Source: Sphingobacterium gobiense
GTDB lineage: Bacteria > Bacteroidota > Bacteroidia > Sphingobacteriales > Sphingobacteriaceae
Reading direction: 5' to 3'
NCBI RefSeq assembly: GCF_002980575.1
Contig: NZ_PVBS01000001.1
Location: 434,001-498,000, forward strand
Length of the DNA: 64,000 nucleotides
The position numbers and the translations under genes were made by a program. This document shows, piece by piece, positions 43,975 through 53,631 of the stretch. The notes under the pieces were generated by a model, which worked only from the letters and a program-made list of their open reading frames with translations, did no database searches and was not told the DNA's origin. The number at the start of each line of letters is the position of its first letter. The first letter of the stretch is position 1.

Positions 43975-46900
43975 ATGAAAAAAAACAGCTTTTTTCTTTA
44001 TTTATCTTGGCTATGCATAGCTTATCTGTTCTTTGGGGTGGATGAGTTGCAGGCACAGCAAACCGGGCAAGTAAAAGGGCGTGTGCTCGATGAGGGAGGA
44101 AATCCCTTGAACGGAGTTTCCGTGTCAACGAAAGGATATGGAAGTACGAAAACCACTGCATCGGATCATAACGGCGTTTTCCTATTGAACAACCTGCAAG
44201 TGGGGCAACGCTACACAATTGTTTTTTCACTTGTCGGTTATCAAAGCCATGAAGAACTGGATTTTCTGGTCAGTGCAGACGACAAGAATTCTTTGTTGGT
44301 CCGGTTGGCAGAACAGTCGTCGGAGCTGGAAGAAGTGGTCGTTACGGCGCTAGGAATCACCCGTGCTTCGAAGTCTGTAGGATTCTCTGTGCAGCAGGTC
44401 GACGGTGACATGATACAGGAAGCACATGAAACTAACCTTGTGAATACGTTGAGTGGCCGTGTGGCGGGAGTGCAGATTACCAACTCTTCGGGCGGTATCG
44501 GTGCTTCATCCAATATACAGATCAGGGGGCAGAATTTTGTAAGCGGTTATAACTATAACAATTCGCCGCTATTTGTCGTTGACGGTATTCCGATAAGTAA
44601 TAACAACGAACAATCCACACGTGCCTTTACCGGAAGACAAGACTTTAATAACCCCAATTTTACAGGAGGGGAAGGTGAGGTAGACTATGGAAATGCCGCT
44701 GGAGAAATTGACCCGAATGATATCGAAAGCATTTCGGTGCTCAAAGGGCCAAATGCAGCGGCGTTGTATGGTTCACGTGCTTCGAATGGGGTGGTGTTGA
44801 TCACGACCAAATCCGGTAGGGGAACGAAAGGGGTTGGGATTAATTTTAATTCACATGTTGATTTCGGAACGCCCTTGAAACTTCCAGATTATCAGTACGA
44901 ATATGGCCAGGGACGTTACGGTGTTTACGAGTATGTAGATGGCATGGGAACGGAAGCCAATAAGTACGACAACGTTATGGAAAACTGGGGGCCGGCCCTG
45001 AACGGCCAGCTTATCAAGCAATGGGATTCGCCTTTTGATCCAGCGACGGGTGAACGTATCGCGACTCCTTTTATTGCACATCGAAATCAGCTGAAGGATT
45101 TTCTACAGACTGCCAAAACATTTACAAACAGTCTCTCGATAGCCAATAGTAACGACAAGCTCAACTATCGTTTCTCGTACACAAACTTATCACAGTCAGG
45201 AATGGTCCCCAATACTGACCTGAGCCGAAATTCATTGGGTGTGAACGCAGGGTATCAGATTCTTCCTAATTTAAGGTTAGATGTAGCGATGAACTGGGTA
45301 AACAGTGGAAGCGAGAACAGAGCAAGTTACGGTGCCAAGAACGACGAATCTGTTATGCGCATGTTTTTATACATGCCCCGTAACCTCGATATCAAATCGC
45401 TGCGAGATTACTGGCGGCCTGAAAGTGGCAAGACGGAACAGCATTCCCCCATTTTTAACATGAACGGTACCATCTGGAATAACCCTTATTTTGTCGCTCA
45501 CGAAAACCTTAACGGGAATAATAGAGACAGGATATATGGCAATGTAAAGGCTACGTACGACATTCGTCCCGATCTGAAGCTGATGCTGCGGTCAGGTCGG
45601 GATTTCTACAACGATAAACGTACGATGCGACACGCCACCTCGTCCAGTCAATATAAAAATGGATACTATCAGGAGGATGACGTTTATTTTATCGAAACCA
45701 ACCACGACATGCTCCTGAGCTATAGCCCGAACCTAAATTCGGATTTCTCTTTTGATGCTTCATTAGGGGGCAACTTGATGACGCAGATTTCGAAGCGTCT
45801 GGGTGCTATTGCGCCTCGTTTGGCAATTCCGAACGTCTACAACCTGACGAACAACGGAGAGCCTTTGTTAGCTGGAAACACCTATCAAGAGAAACAGATC
45901 AACTCGATCTATGGAACCACCCAAATAGGATATAAGGATGTAGTCTACTTAGATCTAACAGGACGTAACGACTGGTCGAGTGCTTTACCAAAAGCTAACA
46001 ATTCGTATTTCTACCCATCCGCGTCGTTGAGCGTCATTGCTTCCGACCTGTTGGGCTGGACCAGCGAAAAATTCAATATGCTGAAATTGAGAGGTGCTGC
46101 CTCTTCGGTGAGAAGGGATTTGGAGCCGTACCGGACGTTGCCGAACTTCTTGGTGACCCAGGGTTGGGGAGGAGAGACAGTAGCCATTCATAATAACAAC
46201 TATCCTAATGAAAACATTCGGCCCGAGAAAGTGGTTTCCTATGAATTTGGATTTGATTCGAGATTATTGAGCAATCGTCTAGGACTGGATCTGACCTACT
46301 ACAAAAGTAGGACAACGGACCTGATTATTCCCGTAACACTTAATCCGTCTGCTGGTTACGATACTAAACTCATGAATGTAGGGGAGATGACGAACCATGG
46401 ACTAGAACTTATGTTGAGTGGTACGCCTGTACGGACTACCAATTTTTCCTGGGATATTTATATAAACTATTCCTTCAATAGAAACAAGGTGGTTTCTCTT
46501 GCGGAAGACCGTGGTATTTCCCGCATCCGCCAGTTGGAACGCTGGGCTTCCTTAGAACTCCGGACCGAAAACACAAAAGGCGATGGCTCTTCGGGCTCGC
46601 TCTACGGAGATTATCTTATTTACAATGACAATGGTCAGTTAACGCATCGTAATGGTCTTCCTCAAGAAGAAAATGGCGACTGGGGGTATTTAGGTAATGT
46701 TAACCCGAAATGGATTGGCAGCATCGCCAATGATTTTAAGTATAAAAATTGGAATTTGAGCTTTTTGTTTGCGGGCCAAAAAGGAGGGGTGGTACACTCC
46801 AGAACTTACATTGAAGGTATACGGGCAGGTAGTCTTCCCGAGTCGCTTCCGTTCCGGGATGAAAATGGGGCAGGTACCATTATAGGCGAAGGGATAGATA

Positions 46901-47229
46901 TCGACACCGGACAGCCCAACGCTGTCGGTATTCCCGTGCGGGATTATTGGAGAGAGTATTATAACAACGACCGAATTGCTACGTTCGATGCATCTTATCT
47001 CAAATTAAGAGAACTGAAAATAAGCTACAGGTTGCCCCAAAGTCTGTTACAGCGAACAGCGATAAAAGGAGCTTCTGTATCATTTATCGGAAGAAACTTA
47101 ATGCTGTGGTCTGATGTACCGCATATCGACCCGGAAGTATCGGCTTACGACGGTCAGTTTGTAGGTGTGGAAGCGATGTCATTGCCGTCGATGCGGAATT
47201 TTGGAATGTCGGTGAATGTGAGTTTTTAA
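43975..47229 (+). CDS. SusC/RagA-family TonB-linked outer-membrane transporter without STN domain
   Basis: A 1084-residue SusC protein. After the signal peptide (to about 28) the chain goes directly into the carboxypeptidase-like regulatory domain (about 31-108), so the STN signalling domain present in the other four SusC proteins of this window is absent. The SusC signature (LEEVVVTALGITRASKSVGF) and plug (AALYGSRASNGVVLITTKSG) are present, and the barrel ends with VSF. The variant VVVTALGI signature marks a subfamily often paired with SusD-like_2 lipoproteins, as here. The next gene starts 28 bases later. Confidence 0.95.
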   Translation: MKKNSFFLYLSWLCIAYLFFGVDELQAQQTGQVKGRVLDEGGNPLNGVSVSTKGYGSTKTTASDHNGVFLLNNLQVGQRYTIVFSLVGYQSHEELDFLVSADDKNSLLVRLAEQSSELEEVVVTALGITRASKSVGFSVQQVDGDMIQEAHETNLVNTLSGRVAGVQITNSSGGIGASSNIQIRGQNFVSGYNYNNSPLFVVDGIPISNNNEQSTRAFTGRQDFNNPNFTGGEGEVDYGNAAGEIDPNDIESISVLKGPNAAALYGSRASNGVVLITTKSGRGTKGVGINFNSHVDFGTPLKLPDYQYEYGQGRYGVYEYVDGMGTEANKYDNVMENWGPALNGQLIKQWDSPFDPATGERIATPFIAHRNQLKDFLQTAKTFTNSLSIANSNDKLNYRFSYTNLSQSGMVPNTDLSRNSLGVNAGYQILPNLRLDVAMNWVNSGSENRASYGAKNDESVMRMFLYMPRNLDIKSLRDYWRPESGKTEQHSPIFNMNGTIWNNPYFVAHENLNGNNRDRIYGNVKATYDIRPDLKLMLRSGRDFYNDKRTMRHATSSSQYKNGYYQEDDVYFIETNHDMLLSYSPNLNSDFSFDASLGGNLMTQISKRLGAIAPRLAIPNVYNLTNNGEPLLAGNTYQEKQINSIYGTTQIGYKDVVYLDLTGRNDWSSALPKANNSYFYPSASLSVIASDLLGWTSEKFNMLKLRGAASSVRRDLEPYRTLPNFLVTQGWGGETVAIHNNNYPNENIRPEKVVSYEFGFDSRLLSNRLGLDLTYYKSRTTDLIIPVTLNPSAGYDTKLMNVGEMTNHGLELMLSGTPVRTTNFSWDIYINYSFNRNKVVSLAEDRGISRIRQLERWASLELRTENTKGDGSSGSLYGDYLIYNDNGQLTHRNGLPQEENGDWGYLGNVNPKWIGSIANDFKYKNWNLSFLFAGQKGGVVHSRTYIEGIRAGSLPESLPFRDENGAGTIIGEGIDIDTGQPNAVGIPVRDYWREYYNNDRIATFDASYLKLRELKISYRLPQSLLQRTAIKGASVSFIGRNLMLWSDVPHIDPEVSAYDGQFVGVEAMSLPSMRNFGMSVNVSF

Positions 47230-47257
47230 TTGCGTGTGTTAAAAATAACTTATTCTA

Positions 47258-48790
47258 ATGAAAAAATATTTAACTTGTTTAGCCGTTGCTGTCTTAGCTT
47301 TTCAATCATGCAACGATTTCGAAGAAATTAACATTGATCCCAATAATCCAGCTGTCGTGCCGGTGGAAATGTTGCTTCCGCCTGTCATCAGCGGAGGGGT
47401 AAATACTATGGTGGGTAGCGGCCGTAGAGCAGGGCAATATGTACAGCACCTGGCGTATCCAGGTGGCACAAGCGAAAGTGATGGTCGTTTTAACCTCACG
47501 GGAGCTAATTGGCGAGAAGAATGGAACGGCGCTGTACGGTTGATTAAGGACATTAATCAGATGAAGCTGCTGGCGGAGCAGAACAATCAACCGGAATATA
47601 TGGCCTTGGGACACATTAATAAAGTGTACATTCTTTCGCTGGTAACGGACGCGTTTGGCGATATCCCTTATGATGAGGCAGGAATGGGAAACGTGGACGG
47701 ATTGGAGTTTCCGAAGTTTCAGGCGCAAGAGGAGGTTTATCAACGGATGCTGGAAGATTTAGAAACGGCGAATAACTTGCTCGCTGAACTTCCTGCGGGC
47801 GTTTCCGTTACCCGGGATATTCTATACAACGGCGACCTGCAGAAATGGCGCAAATTTGCAAACGCATTAAAGATACGAGTACTGATGAGGCAGTCGGCAA
47901 AGAAAGACGTTTCGCAGCAGGTTGCCGAGATATTCAATAACCCCGATCGATATCCGGTGTTCTCAAGCGTTGATGATGGTGCTACGTTAGTATATAACAA
48001 CTCCAGTGATTATTATTCATGGTTTATTCAAAATCCTTCGACAGATGGCAGTGGTGTTGACTTTTCAGATAATGCCCGGGTAAGCGAGGTGATGGTCGAC
48101 TTATTGGAAAAGGGTGGTGACCCACGCCTCTTCATTTATGCTGCCCCGACAAGGAATTCGTTTTTGGCGAATGCAGCCGATGTGAACAAAGCGCTAGAAT
48201 ACCGTGGGCAGGTTGCGGGCTTGAGCTCGGCAGAACAGGAAGGACTTTACGAAAGAACTGGGCTAAAGGAGGGCGATTTTTCTGTGGTGGGGCGCCGCAT
48301 CCGACGGGACAACCGGGCTTTTTTAATGACATATAGTGAACTGTTGTTGTTAAAAGCGGAAGCAATCCAACGAAATATGGGCGTGACGGGACAAGCAGCA
48401 GAGGTGTATCGAGAAGCTGTTAATGCCTCATTCGGAAAATGGGAACAAGTAGGAAATCAAACGCAGACTCAAAATCCTTATATTAGTGAGAGCCAGCGCG
48501 AGGCCTACTGGGCAAACGCTGTAAATCAATATCAATCCGAAAAGGGACTAACGATGATTGCGGAGCAGTATTTCATTGATAGCTTTCTGAATGGTTTTGA
48601 GGGCTGGGCGTCGTGGCGTCGTACCGGTGTTCCTAAAATAAAACCGGGGCATTCCGTCTTGGCACCGATACCGGTCCGGTATGTGTACTCCGACAACGAA
48701 CAGAATAACCCAAGTTTAATCGAATGGGTAGAAAAGCACATGGATGGAAAAATGCCTAATCACAATGTGAAGGTTTGGTTTCAGCCGTAG
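47258..48790 (+). CDS. SusD-like_2 family nutrient-binding lipoprotein
   Basis: A 510-residue surface lipoprotein (lipobox FQSC, Cys18). The start FEEINIDPNNPAVVPVEMLL and the segment LVTDAFGDIPYDEAG are typical of the SusD-like_2 branch, and the chain ends with a segment WASWRRTGVPKIKPG typical of the branch. It is the lid for the SusC just upstream. An exported phosphatase fusion starts 20 bases after its stop, so substrate capture and dephosphorylation are probably coupled. Confidence 0.94.
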   Translation: MKKYLTCLAVAVLAFQSCNDFEEINIDPNNPAVVPVEMLLPPVISGGVNTMVGSGRRAGQYVQHLAYPGGTSESDGRFNLTGANWREEWNGAVRLIKDINQMKLLAEQNNQPEYMALGHINKVYILSLVTDAFGDIPYDEAGMGNVDGLEFPKFQAQEEVYQRMLEDLETANNLLAELPAGVSVTRDILYNGDLQKWRKFANALKIRVLMRQSAKKDVSQQVAEIFNNPDRYPVFSSVDDGATLVYNNSSDYYSWFIQNPSTDGSGVDFSDNARVSEVMVDLLEKGGDPRLFIYAAPTRNSFLANAADVNKALEYRGQVAGLSSAEQEGLYERTGLKEGDFSVVGRRIRRDNRAFLMTYSELLLLKAEAIQRNMGVTGQAAEVYREAVNASFGKWEQVGNQTQTQNPYISESQREAYWANAVNQYQSEKGLTMIAEQYFIDSFLNGFEGWASWRRTGVPKIKPGHSVLAPIPVRYVYSDNEQNNPSLIEWVEKHMDGKMPNHNVKVWFQP

Positions 48791-48810
48791 TCAAAACAAA
48801 ATTTAATTAG

Positions 48811-50712
48811 ATGAAAAAAACATTTCTTTCGGCATTTGTAGGCGCAGCGATCTGGATCGCTGTGCCTACACTTGCGCAGGTCAGACCTACAGGGTATTTG
48901 CAGAATTTGCACTCCCATAATGATTATACCAGAAATCATCCTTTTTCGCAGGCATACGGCTTGGGCTTTGGATCGATTGAAGTCGATCTCTTTTTAAAAG
49001 ACGGTGAGCTTTTTGTGGCACATGAATATCAGGAAATTGCTGCAAACCGTACTTTCGATAAACTGTATCTGGAGCCCATCTTAACGGCATTTGCAGATAG
49101 CGAAGATGGCTACCTTTACCCAGAAAAGGGACAGTTACAGCTCTTGATCGATCCCAAAACGGACGGCCAAGCGGTGTTGAAAGTGCTGAGCGAGAAAATC
49201 AAGCCCTACAGAGATCTGTTTGACAGTAAGTACAACCCCAAGGCGGTAAAAATAGTTGTCAGCGGAAATCGTCCGGCGCCGGACGATTTTCATCTATATG
49301 ATGAAATTTTCTTTTTCGATGGCGAGTTGGACAAAACGTATACGGCCGCACAGCTGGAAAGGATTGGACTCTTTAGCGCACCGTTTCCGCGATTCTCTGA
49401 ATGGAATGGGCTGGGCCGACTGACTCACCCTGATTACCGTAAGGTAAAGACGACGGTGGATTCGGTACATCGCCTTGGGAAAAAAATCAGATTCTGGGCA
49501 GCACCTGATACCAAGACAACTTGGTATGAATGGATAAAAATGGGTATAGATTACATTAATACGGACCAGCCAATGGCGGCGGCGGCGTTTATACAAGCAT
49601 ACCCCAAAAATAGCTATATGAATGATGATTTCTACGAGCCTTACTTGCCCCGTCGGGAAGAAAACACGTTCCCCGAACGACCAAAGAACATTATCCTGTT
49701 GATCAGTGATGGGGCAGGTATGTCGCAGGTTTGGGCGGCTGCGATGGCTAACAAGGGGCAACTGAATGTGTTGAATATGCCCTATACAGGCTACCTGTTC
49801 ACCGGCTCTACGGATAACTACCATACGGATTCTGCTGCTGGAGGAAGTGCTTTGGCGACCGGGGTAAAAACAAAAAATCGATTTATCGGCGTGGATACCT
49901 TAGGAAAGGCTGTATCAAACATTCCCGATCGTCTATACGAAAAGCAGATGGTGAGCGGTATCATCTCAAACGACCGTGTTACGGGCGCTACGCCTTCCGC
50001 TTTTTATGCCCACGTGGACGAACGAAACATGTCCGATAGCATCGCACACAACTTGTTGGATAGCAAATTATCGCTTATCGTCGGCGGATTCCATCCGGTG
50101 TTTACCAAGGCAGATAGTGCGCTATGGAAGGGGCTTGAAGAAAAAGGATTCGAAGTTCAGCATGGTGTAGCGGGGATTGATAGGGCAGCTGGTGAACGGT
50201 TATTAACGTTCGCAGCAGACAGTGCTGATCGGGAATGGAACAAACTGGATGCGGATCAGAACAGTTTACGGACTGGTTATAGGATGATTGAGGACGCATT
50301 CTCTCCGAGCGTAAACTTCTTGAAGAAGCGTAGTGAGAACGGCTTTTTCCTGATGGTAGAAGGGGCGAAAATAGATGGTGGCGGGCATAGCAACGCTATG
50401 CCGTTTACGGTATCCGAATATTTGAGCTTCGACCGTTTAGTGGGACAAGCACTCCAATATGCCGACGAGGACGGCGAGACTTTGGTTATTGTCACATCGG
50501 ATCATGAAACCGGAGGACTGGTGCTCCTAGATGCGGATAAAGATAACGCACACGTATTGGGCGAGTTCGCCACAACGGATCATACCGGTATTCCGGTGCC
50601 GTTGATGGCTTACGGGCCCGGTGCAGAGCTTTTTCAAGGCTTTCTGGATAATGCCGACATCGCAAAAAGGATTTATCAGGTGCTCAACCTTCCCGCTGAA
50701 TCGGAGCTTTAA
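48811..50712 (+). CDS. Exported PLC/GDPD-like domain plus alkaline phosphatase fusion
   Basis: A 633-residue exported enzyme (signal peptide to residue 22). Residues about 28-265 resemble PI-PLC/glycerophosphodiester phosphodiesterase proteins, with His34/His36 in LHSHNDY, Glu57 and Asp59 in SIEVDLF and His71 in FVAHE. Residues about 290-625 are an alkaline phosphatase domain: metal-binding Asp300 (LISDGAG), nucleophile Ser341 (HTDSAAGGSALATG), and later GAKIDGGGH, SDHETGG and DHTGIPVPL. It could cleave a phosphodiester and then remove the phosphate from the monoester. It ends the fourth cassette and is followed by a terminator. Confidence 0.9.
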   Translation: MKKTFLSAFVGAAIWIAVPTLAQVRPTGYLQNLHSHNDYTRNHPFSQAYGLGFGSIEVDLFLKDGELFVAHEYQEIAANRTFDKLYLEPILTAFADSEDGYLYPEKGQLQLLIDPKTDGQAVLKVLSEKIKPYRDLFDSKYNPKAVKIVVSGNRPAPDDFHLYDEIFFFDGELDKTYTAAQLERIGLFSAPFPRFSEWNGLGRLTHPDYRKVKTTVDSVHRLGKKIRFWAAPDTKTTWYEWIKMGIDYINTDQPMAAAAFIQAYPKNSYMNDDFYEPYLPRREENTFPERPKNIILLISDGAGMSQVWAAAMANKGQLNVLNMPYTGYLFTGSTDNYHTDSAAGGSALATGVKTKNRFIGVDTLGKAVSNIPDRLYEKQMVSGIISNDRVTGATPSAFYAHVDERNMSDSIAHNLLDSKLSLIVGGFHPVFTKADSALWKGLEEKGFEVQHGVAGIDRAAGERLLTFAADSADREWNKLDADQNSLRTGYRMIEDAFSPSVNFLKKRSENGFFLMVEGAKIDGGGHSNAMPFTVSEYLSFDRLVGQALQYADEDGETLVIVTSDHETGGLVLLDADKDNAHVLGEFATTDHTGIPVPLMAYGPGAELFQGFLDNADIAKRIYQVLNLPAESEL

Positions 50713-50719
50713 TAGTATA

Positions 50720-50754
50720 TCAAAAAAGCAGGCCTTGTTAGCCTGCTTTTTTGA
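50720..50754. terminator. Bidirectional terminator between two convergent phosphoesterase operons
   Basis: Arms TCAAAAAAGCAGGC (50720-50733) and GCCTGCTTTTTTGA (50741-50754) are perfectly complementary over 14 bases around a seven-base loop. The A-run and T-run give a proper tail in both directions. It lies eight bases after the plus-strand phosphatase stop and 19 bases from the minus-strand metallophosphoesterase stop. Confidence 0.92.
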
Positions 50755-50772
50755 TCTGTCACGAATTTTAAG

Positions 50773-51867
50773 CTAATCGAACGATAATGTAAATTCATTC
50801 CTTTCGTCGTTTTTCCACGCCAGTGATTCCGTTTTTGGCGATGCGCCGAATAGCGGTGAAAACGTTTTAACTTTAACGGTCTTGTTGTCGGGGAAGAATT
50901 CGAGAATACGGATCCAGCCGTCCCCTCCATTACCATTACGATGTCCGCCGCCTTCAGACTGTGTATCAAATAGCATCTGATGTACTGCTTTGCCTTGTTT
51001 ATTTCGGTCCATGCGATAGCCTTCGCCAGAAATGTGCCCAGAGATGACCATCTCTATGTTACCGGAAGGATTAACCAGTTTTTCCCATATTTGCTCGCCG
51101 TGATTAGCATCCGGAAGGGGGATCATCGGCGACTTTTGGACAACCCGATCAATGGCATAGGGCTCGTAAGTAAACCATTTCGGATGTTTGCTTGTTCGTT
51201 GATCTTTGTTATTGAGATACGCGTGGGTCAGCAATATGACCCGGTGGTTTTTGTATTGCGGCAGGCTGGCTACGCGTTGTGCCCAGGTTACGATCGTGTC
51301 CCGTGGTGCAAATTCGATATTTAAAAATAGATAATCCTGCCCATGAAGCCGTTTAATCTCGAATGCGCTATTCTCCAGCGTGGGTTCTCCGTGTTCGTTA
51401 GTCGCATTCTGTACAATGGCTTTTCGGTTAAGCCAGTTTTTTTCGATAGTGATGTATTCGTTATATCGGCTGTGGCGGATACCCTGTTTATCGACATTAT
51501 AGTCGTGGTTGCCGGTGGCCAGTATGTAAGGCACCTTATTGTCAAGCCGACCGAACGAACGAGATACCATTTCCCATTGTTGTTTGCCGGTTTGGTTGCC
51601 GTCATGGCCTTGATTGATGAGATCATTTTGTTCGACGAGGTCGCCAACACAGAGTACCATTTGTATATTCAAGCTGTCGATATTTTCGGCAATCCACGCG
51701 GTCATTAAATCTAGGATAGGTTGATTACGCTCCCATTTCGAGTAGTTCTGTATATCGGGCAGCACAATCATGGACCATGATTTTGGATTTTCTAAGATGG
51801 GCCGCTGCGCTACCACCAGCTGAGTGACGTAGAGCAGGGCAATCATAAGGAATGTTGTTTTTTTCAT
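50773..51867 (-). CDS. Exported calcineurin-like metallophosphoesterase
   Basis: A 364-residue exported enzyme (signal peptide to about 20). Metal-binding motifs occur in order: LPDIQNY (a D-x-Q variant of the first motif), VGDLVEQND, GNHDYN, LLTHAY and SGHISGEG. The enzyme should hydrolyse a phosphomono- or diester outside the cytoplasm; the substrate is not known. Its start is one base after the susD stop, so it is translated with the SusCD pair and probably processes the same substrate. It is the last gene of the fifth cassette and shares a terminator with the opposite operon. Confidence 0.92.
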   Translation of the reverse strand: MKKTTFLMIALLYVTQLVVAQRPILENPKSWSMIVLPDIQNYSKWERNQPILDLMTAWIAENIDSLNIQMVLCVGDLVEQNDLINQGHDGNQTGKQQWEMVSRSFGRLDNKVPYILATGNHDYNVDKQGIRHSRYNEYITIEKNWLNRKAIVQNATNEHGEPTLENSAFEIKRLHGQDYLFLNIEFAPRDTIVTWAQRVASLPQYKNHRVILLTHAYLNNKDQRTSKHPKWFTYEPYAIDRVVQKSPMIPLPDANHGEQIWEKLVNPSGNIEMVISGHISGEGYRMDRNKQGKAVHQMLFDTQSEGGGHRNGNGGDGWIRILEFFPDNKTVKVKTFSPLFGASPKTESLAWKNDERNEFTLSFD

Positions 51868-51868
51868 A

Positions 51869-53626
51869 TCAGTAACCTGGATTTTGTATTAATTGCTTAT
51901 TGGCGTCCATTTCGCTAGCAGGAATCGGCCAATATTCATCTTTATTTTCTTTGTAGATAACGGTCTGTGTGGTGAAGTGTTTTGTGGCTTCGTTGTGATT
52001 ATACACCGGATTATGGTTCTCGTCGATGTACTGTAGCGTATTTGTAGACCACCCGTTGCCTGCCCGGTTTAGGTATAGATAACCATTCATAACGTCAGTT
52101 GCGATTCCCCATCGACGTAGATCATACCACCGTAAACCATCATTCGCAAGTTCGATCTTGCGCTCGTAGCGAAGCGCCGAACGCAATTGCTGCTGGGTAA
52201 GCCCCTCGGTAAGAGGTGGCATATGTGCGCGTTGGCGGATCTTGTTGATAGCGCTGTAAACAGAGCCATCAAGCTCGTTTGCTTCGATCTTTGCTTCTGC
52301 ATAGATCAAGAACAATTCTGCTAACCGGAAGATGCCTACGTTCAGTTCGGACTCGCCGCTTACGGATGTGCTGTTGAAATCATTTAGATCGAGATGTTTG
52401 CGCCACAGATAACCGCTAAAGGAACGATAAGCATTGGTGGCATCCGTATTTGTTACGGAACTTGGTTCTGACGAACTTCCGTTGTTTACTGGCCAATAAT
52501 TAAATACGGTGCGATGCTCCGTTTGCGGTTGGAATTGATACCCCATAAACCTTGATGCTGGTCGTACACAATAGAGATCGAGGCGAGGATCTCTATTTTC
52601 GAACGGACGCTGAGCATCGTATAACGGTGATTCGTCGATTGGAAGTCCGTCAAGAGCCTGAAAAGAATCGATAAAATTTTGGGTTGGCCCCCAATAACAA
52701 ACCCCCTTCCCCAATCGCGATGCACCATAATACTGGCGATTGTGCGTATTACCAGCAGCTATACTATATTCGGCAACCCATATCCACTCCGCGCTATTTG
52801 CGTATCCTTCGTGTCCGAAAATGTTACTGACATCTGGTTCCCCGGCGCGATGATCTTTTCCGGCAACATCGATGGTCGCGTTGAACGATGTGAGGTCATG
52901 GATTCCCTCGGCATATTCCAAACCTTTTTTTGCAGCTTCGGCAGCTACGGCATAGCGTTTCGCATATAATGCCACCCGCGCTTTAAGCATATAGGCGGCG
53001 ATACGGCTAGCTCGAACATGACCGTATGCCGATTGGTTGATAGGCAGATGCTCGGCGATTTCACTCATCTCGTCGAGAATAAACTGCTGTATTTCTGCTT
53101 TGGGCGTACGCGGAACATCGGCATTATCAAGTCCTACCGCATGCCGAAGAAGAGGAACATTGCCGTACAGTTCAATGAGTTGCGAGTAACAGTATGCCCG
53201 TACAAAACGCAATTCGGCTGCTAGTTGTAAGTAGCTGCCTTCGTCCATGGATGTTTCCAGATTGGAGAGGTTATCCAGCACGAGGTGTACCCGGGCGATG
53301 GTGCGGTAGTGGTACTGCCAGGGCTTGGTGGCCAGAGCATTGTCGGTGGTCACAGAGCTGGTAATCGGAGAGGTATAGTTGTTTCCGGGGCGCGCGTAAC
53401 CGACATCGGTTATATTGTCCATAACGTGCCATATCGGCGTGCTGGCAGCATCCAACGTGGAAATAGATTGATAGGCTCCGTTCAAACCTAAAATTGCTTC
53501 CTGTTCGTTGGCTGGAAAATTACCGGTAGAGGGGCCCTCCATCGGTAATCTATCTAAATCACATGAGGTGAATAAAAGTCCGTATAAAAGACTGCTTATC
53601 GTGAAATGTTTTATTGTTTTGATCAT
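51869..53626 (-). CDS. SusD/RagB-family nutrient-binding lipoprotein
   Basis: A 585-residue surface lipoprotein (lipobox FTSC, Cys22). It has the SusD N-terminal region with LAAELRFVRAYCYSQLIELY and GNVPLLR, and the C-terminal domain with RSALRYERKIELANDGLRWY and DLRRWG. It is the lid of the SusC whose stop lies five bases upstream, and it is followed directly by the exported metallophosphoesterase gene. Confidence 0.95.
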   Translation of the reverse strand: MIKTIKHFTISSLLYGLLFTSCDLDRLPMEGPSTGNFPANEQEAILGLNGAYQSISTLDAASTPIWHVMDNITDVGYARPGNNYTSPITSSVTTDNALATKPWQYHYRTIARVHLVLDNLSNLETSMDEGSYLQLAAELRFVRAYCYSQLIELYGNVPLLRHAVGLDNADVPRTPKAEIQQFILDEMSEIAEHLPINQSAYGHVRASRIAAYMLKARVALYAKRYAVAAEAAKKGLEYAEGIHDLTSFNATIDVAGKDHRAGEPDVSNIFGHEGYANSAEWIWVAEYSIAAGNTHNRQYYGASRLGKGVCYWGPTQNFIDSFQALDGLPIDESPLYDAQRPFENRDPRLDLYCVRPASRFMGYQFQPQTEHRTVFNYWPVNNGSSSEPSSVTNTDATNAYRSFSGYLWRKHLDLNDFNSTSVSGESELNVGIFRLAELFLIYAEAKIEANELDGSVYSAINKIRQRAHMPPLTEGLTQQQLRSALRYERKIELANDGLRWYDLRRWGIATDVMNGYLYLNRAGNGWSTNTLQYIDENHNPVYNHNEATKHFTTQTVIYKENKDEYWPIPASEMDANKQLIQNPGY

Positions 53627-53631
53627 CGTTC

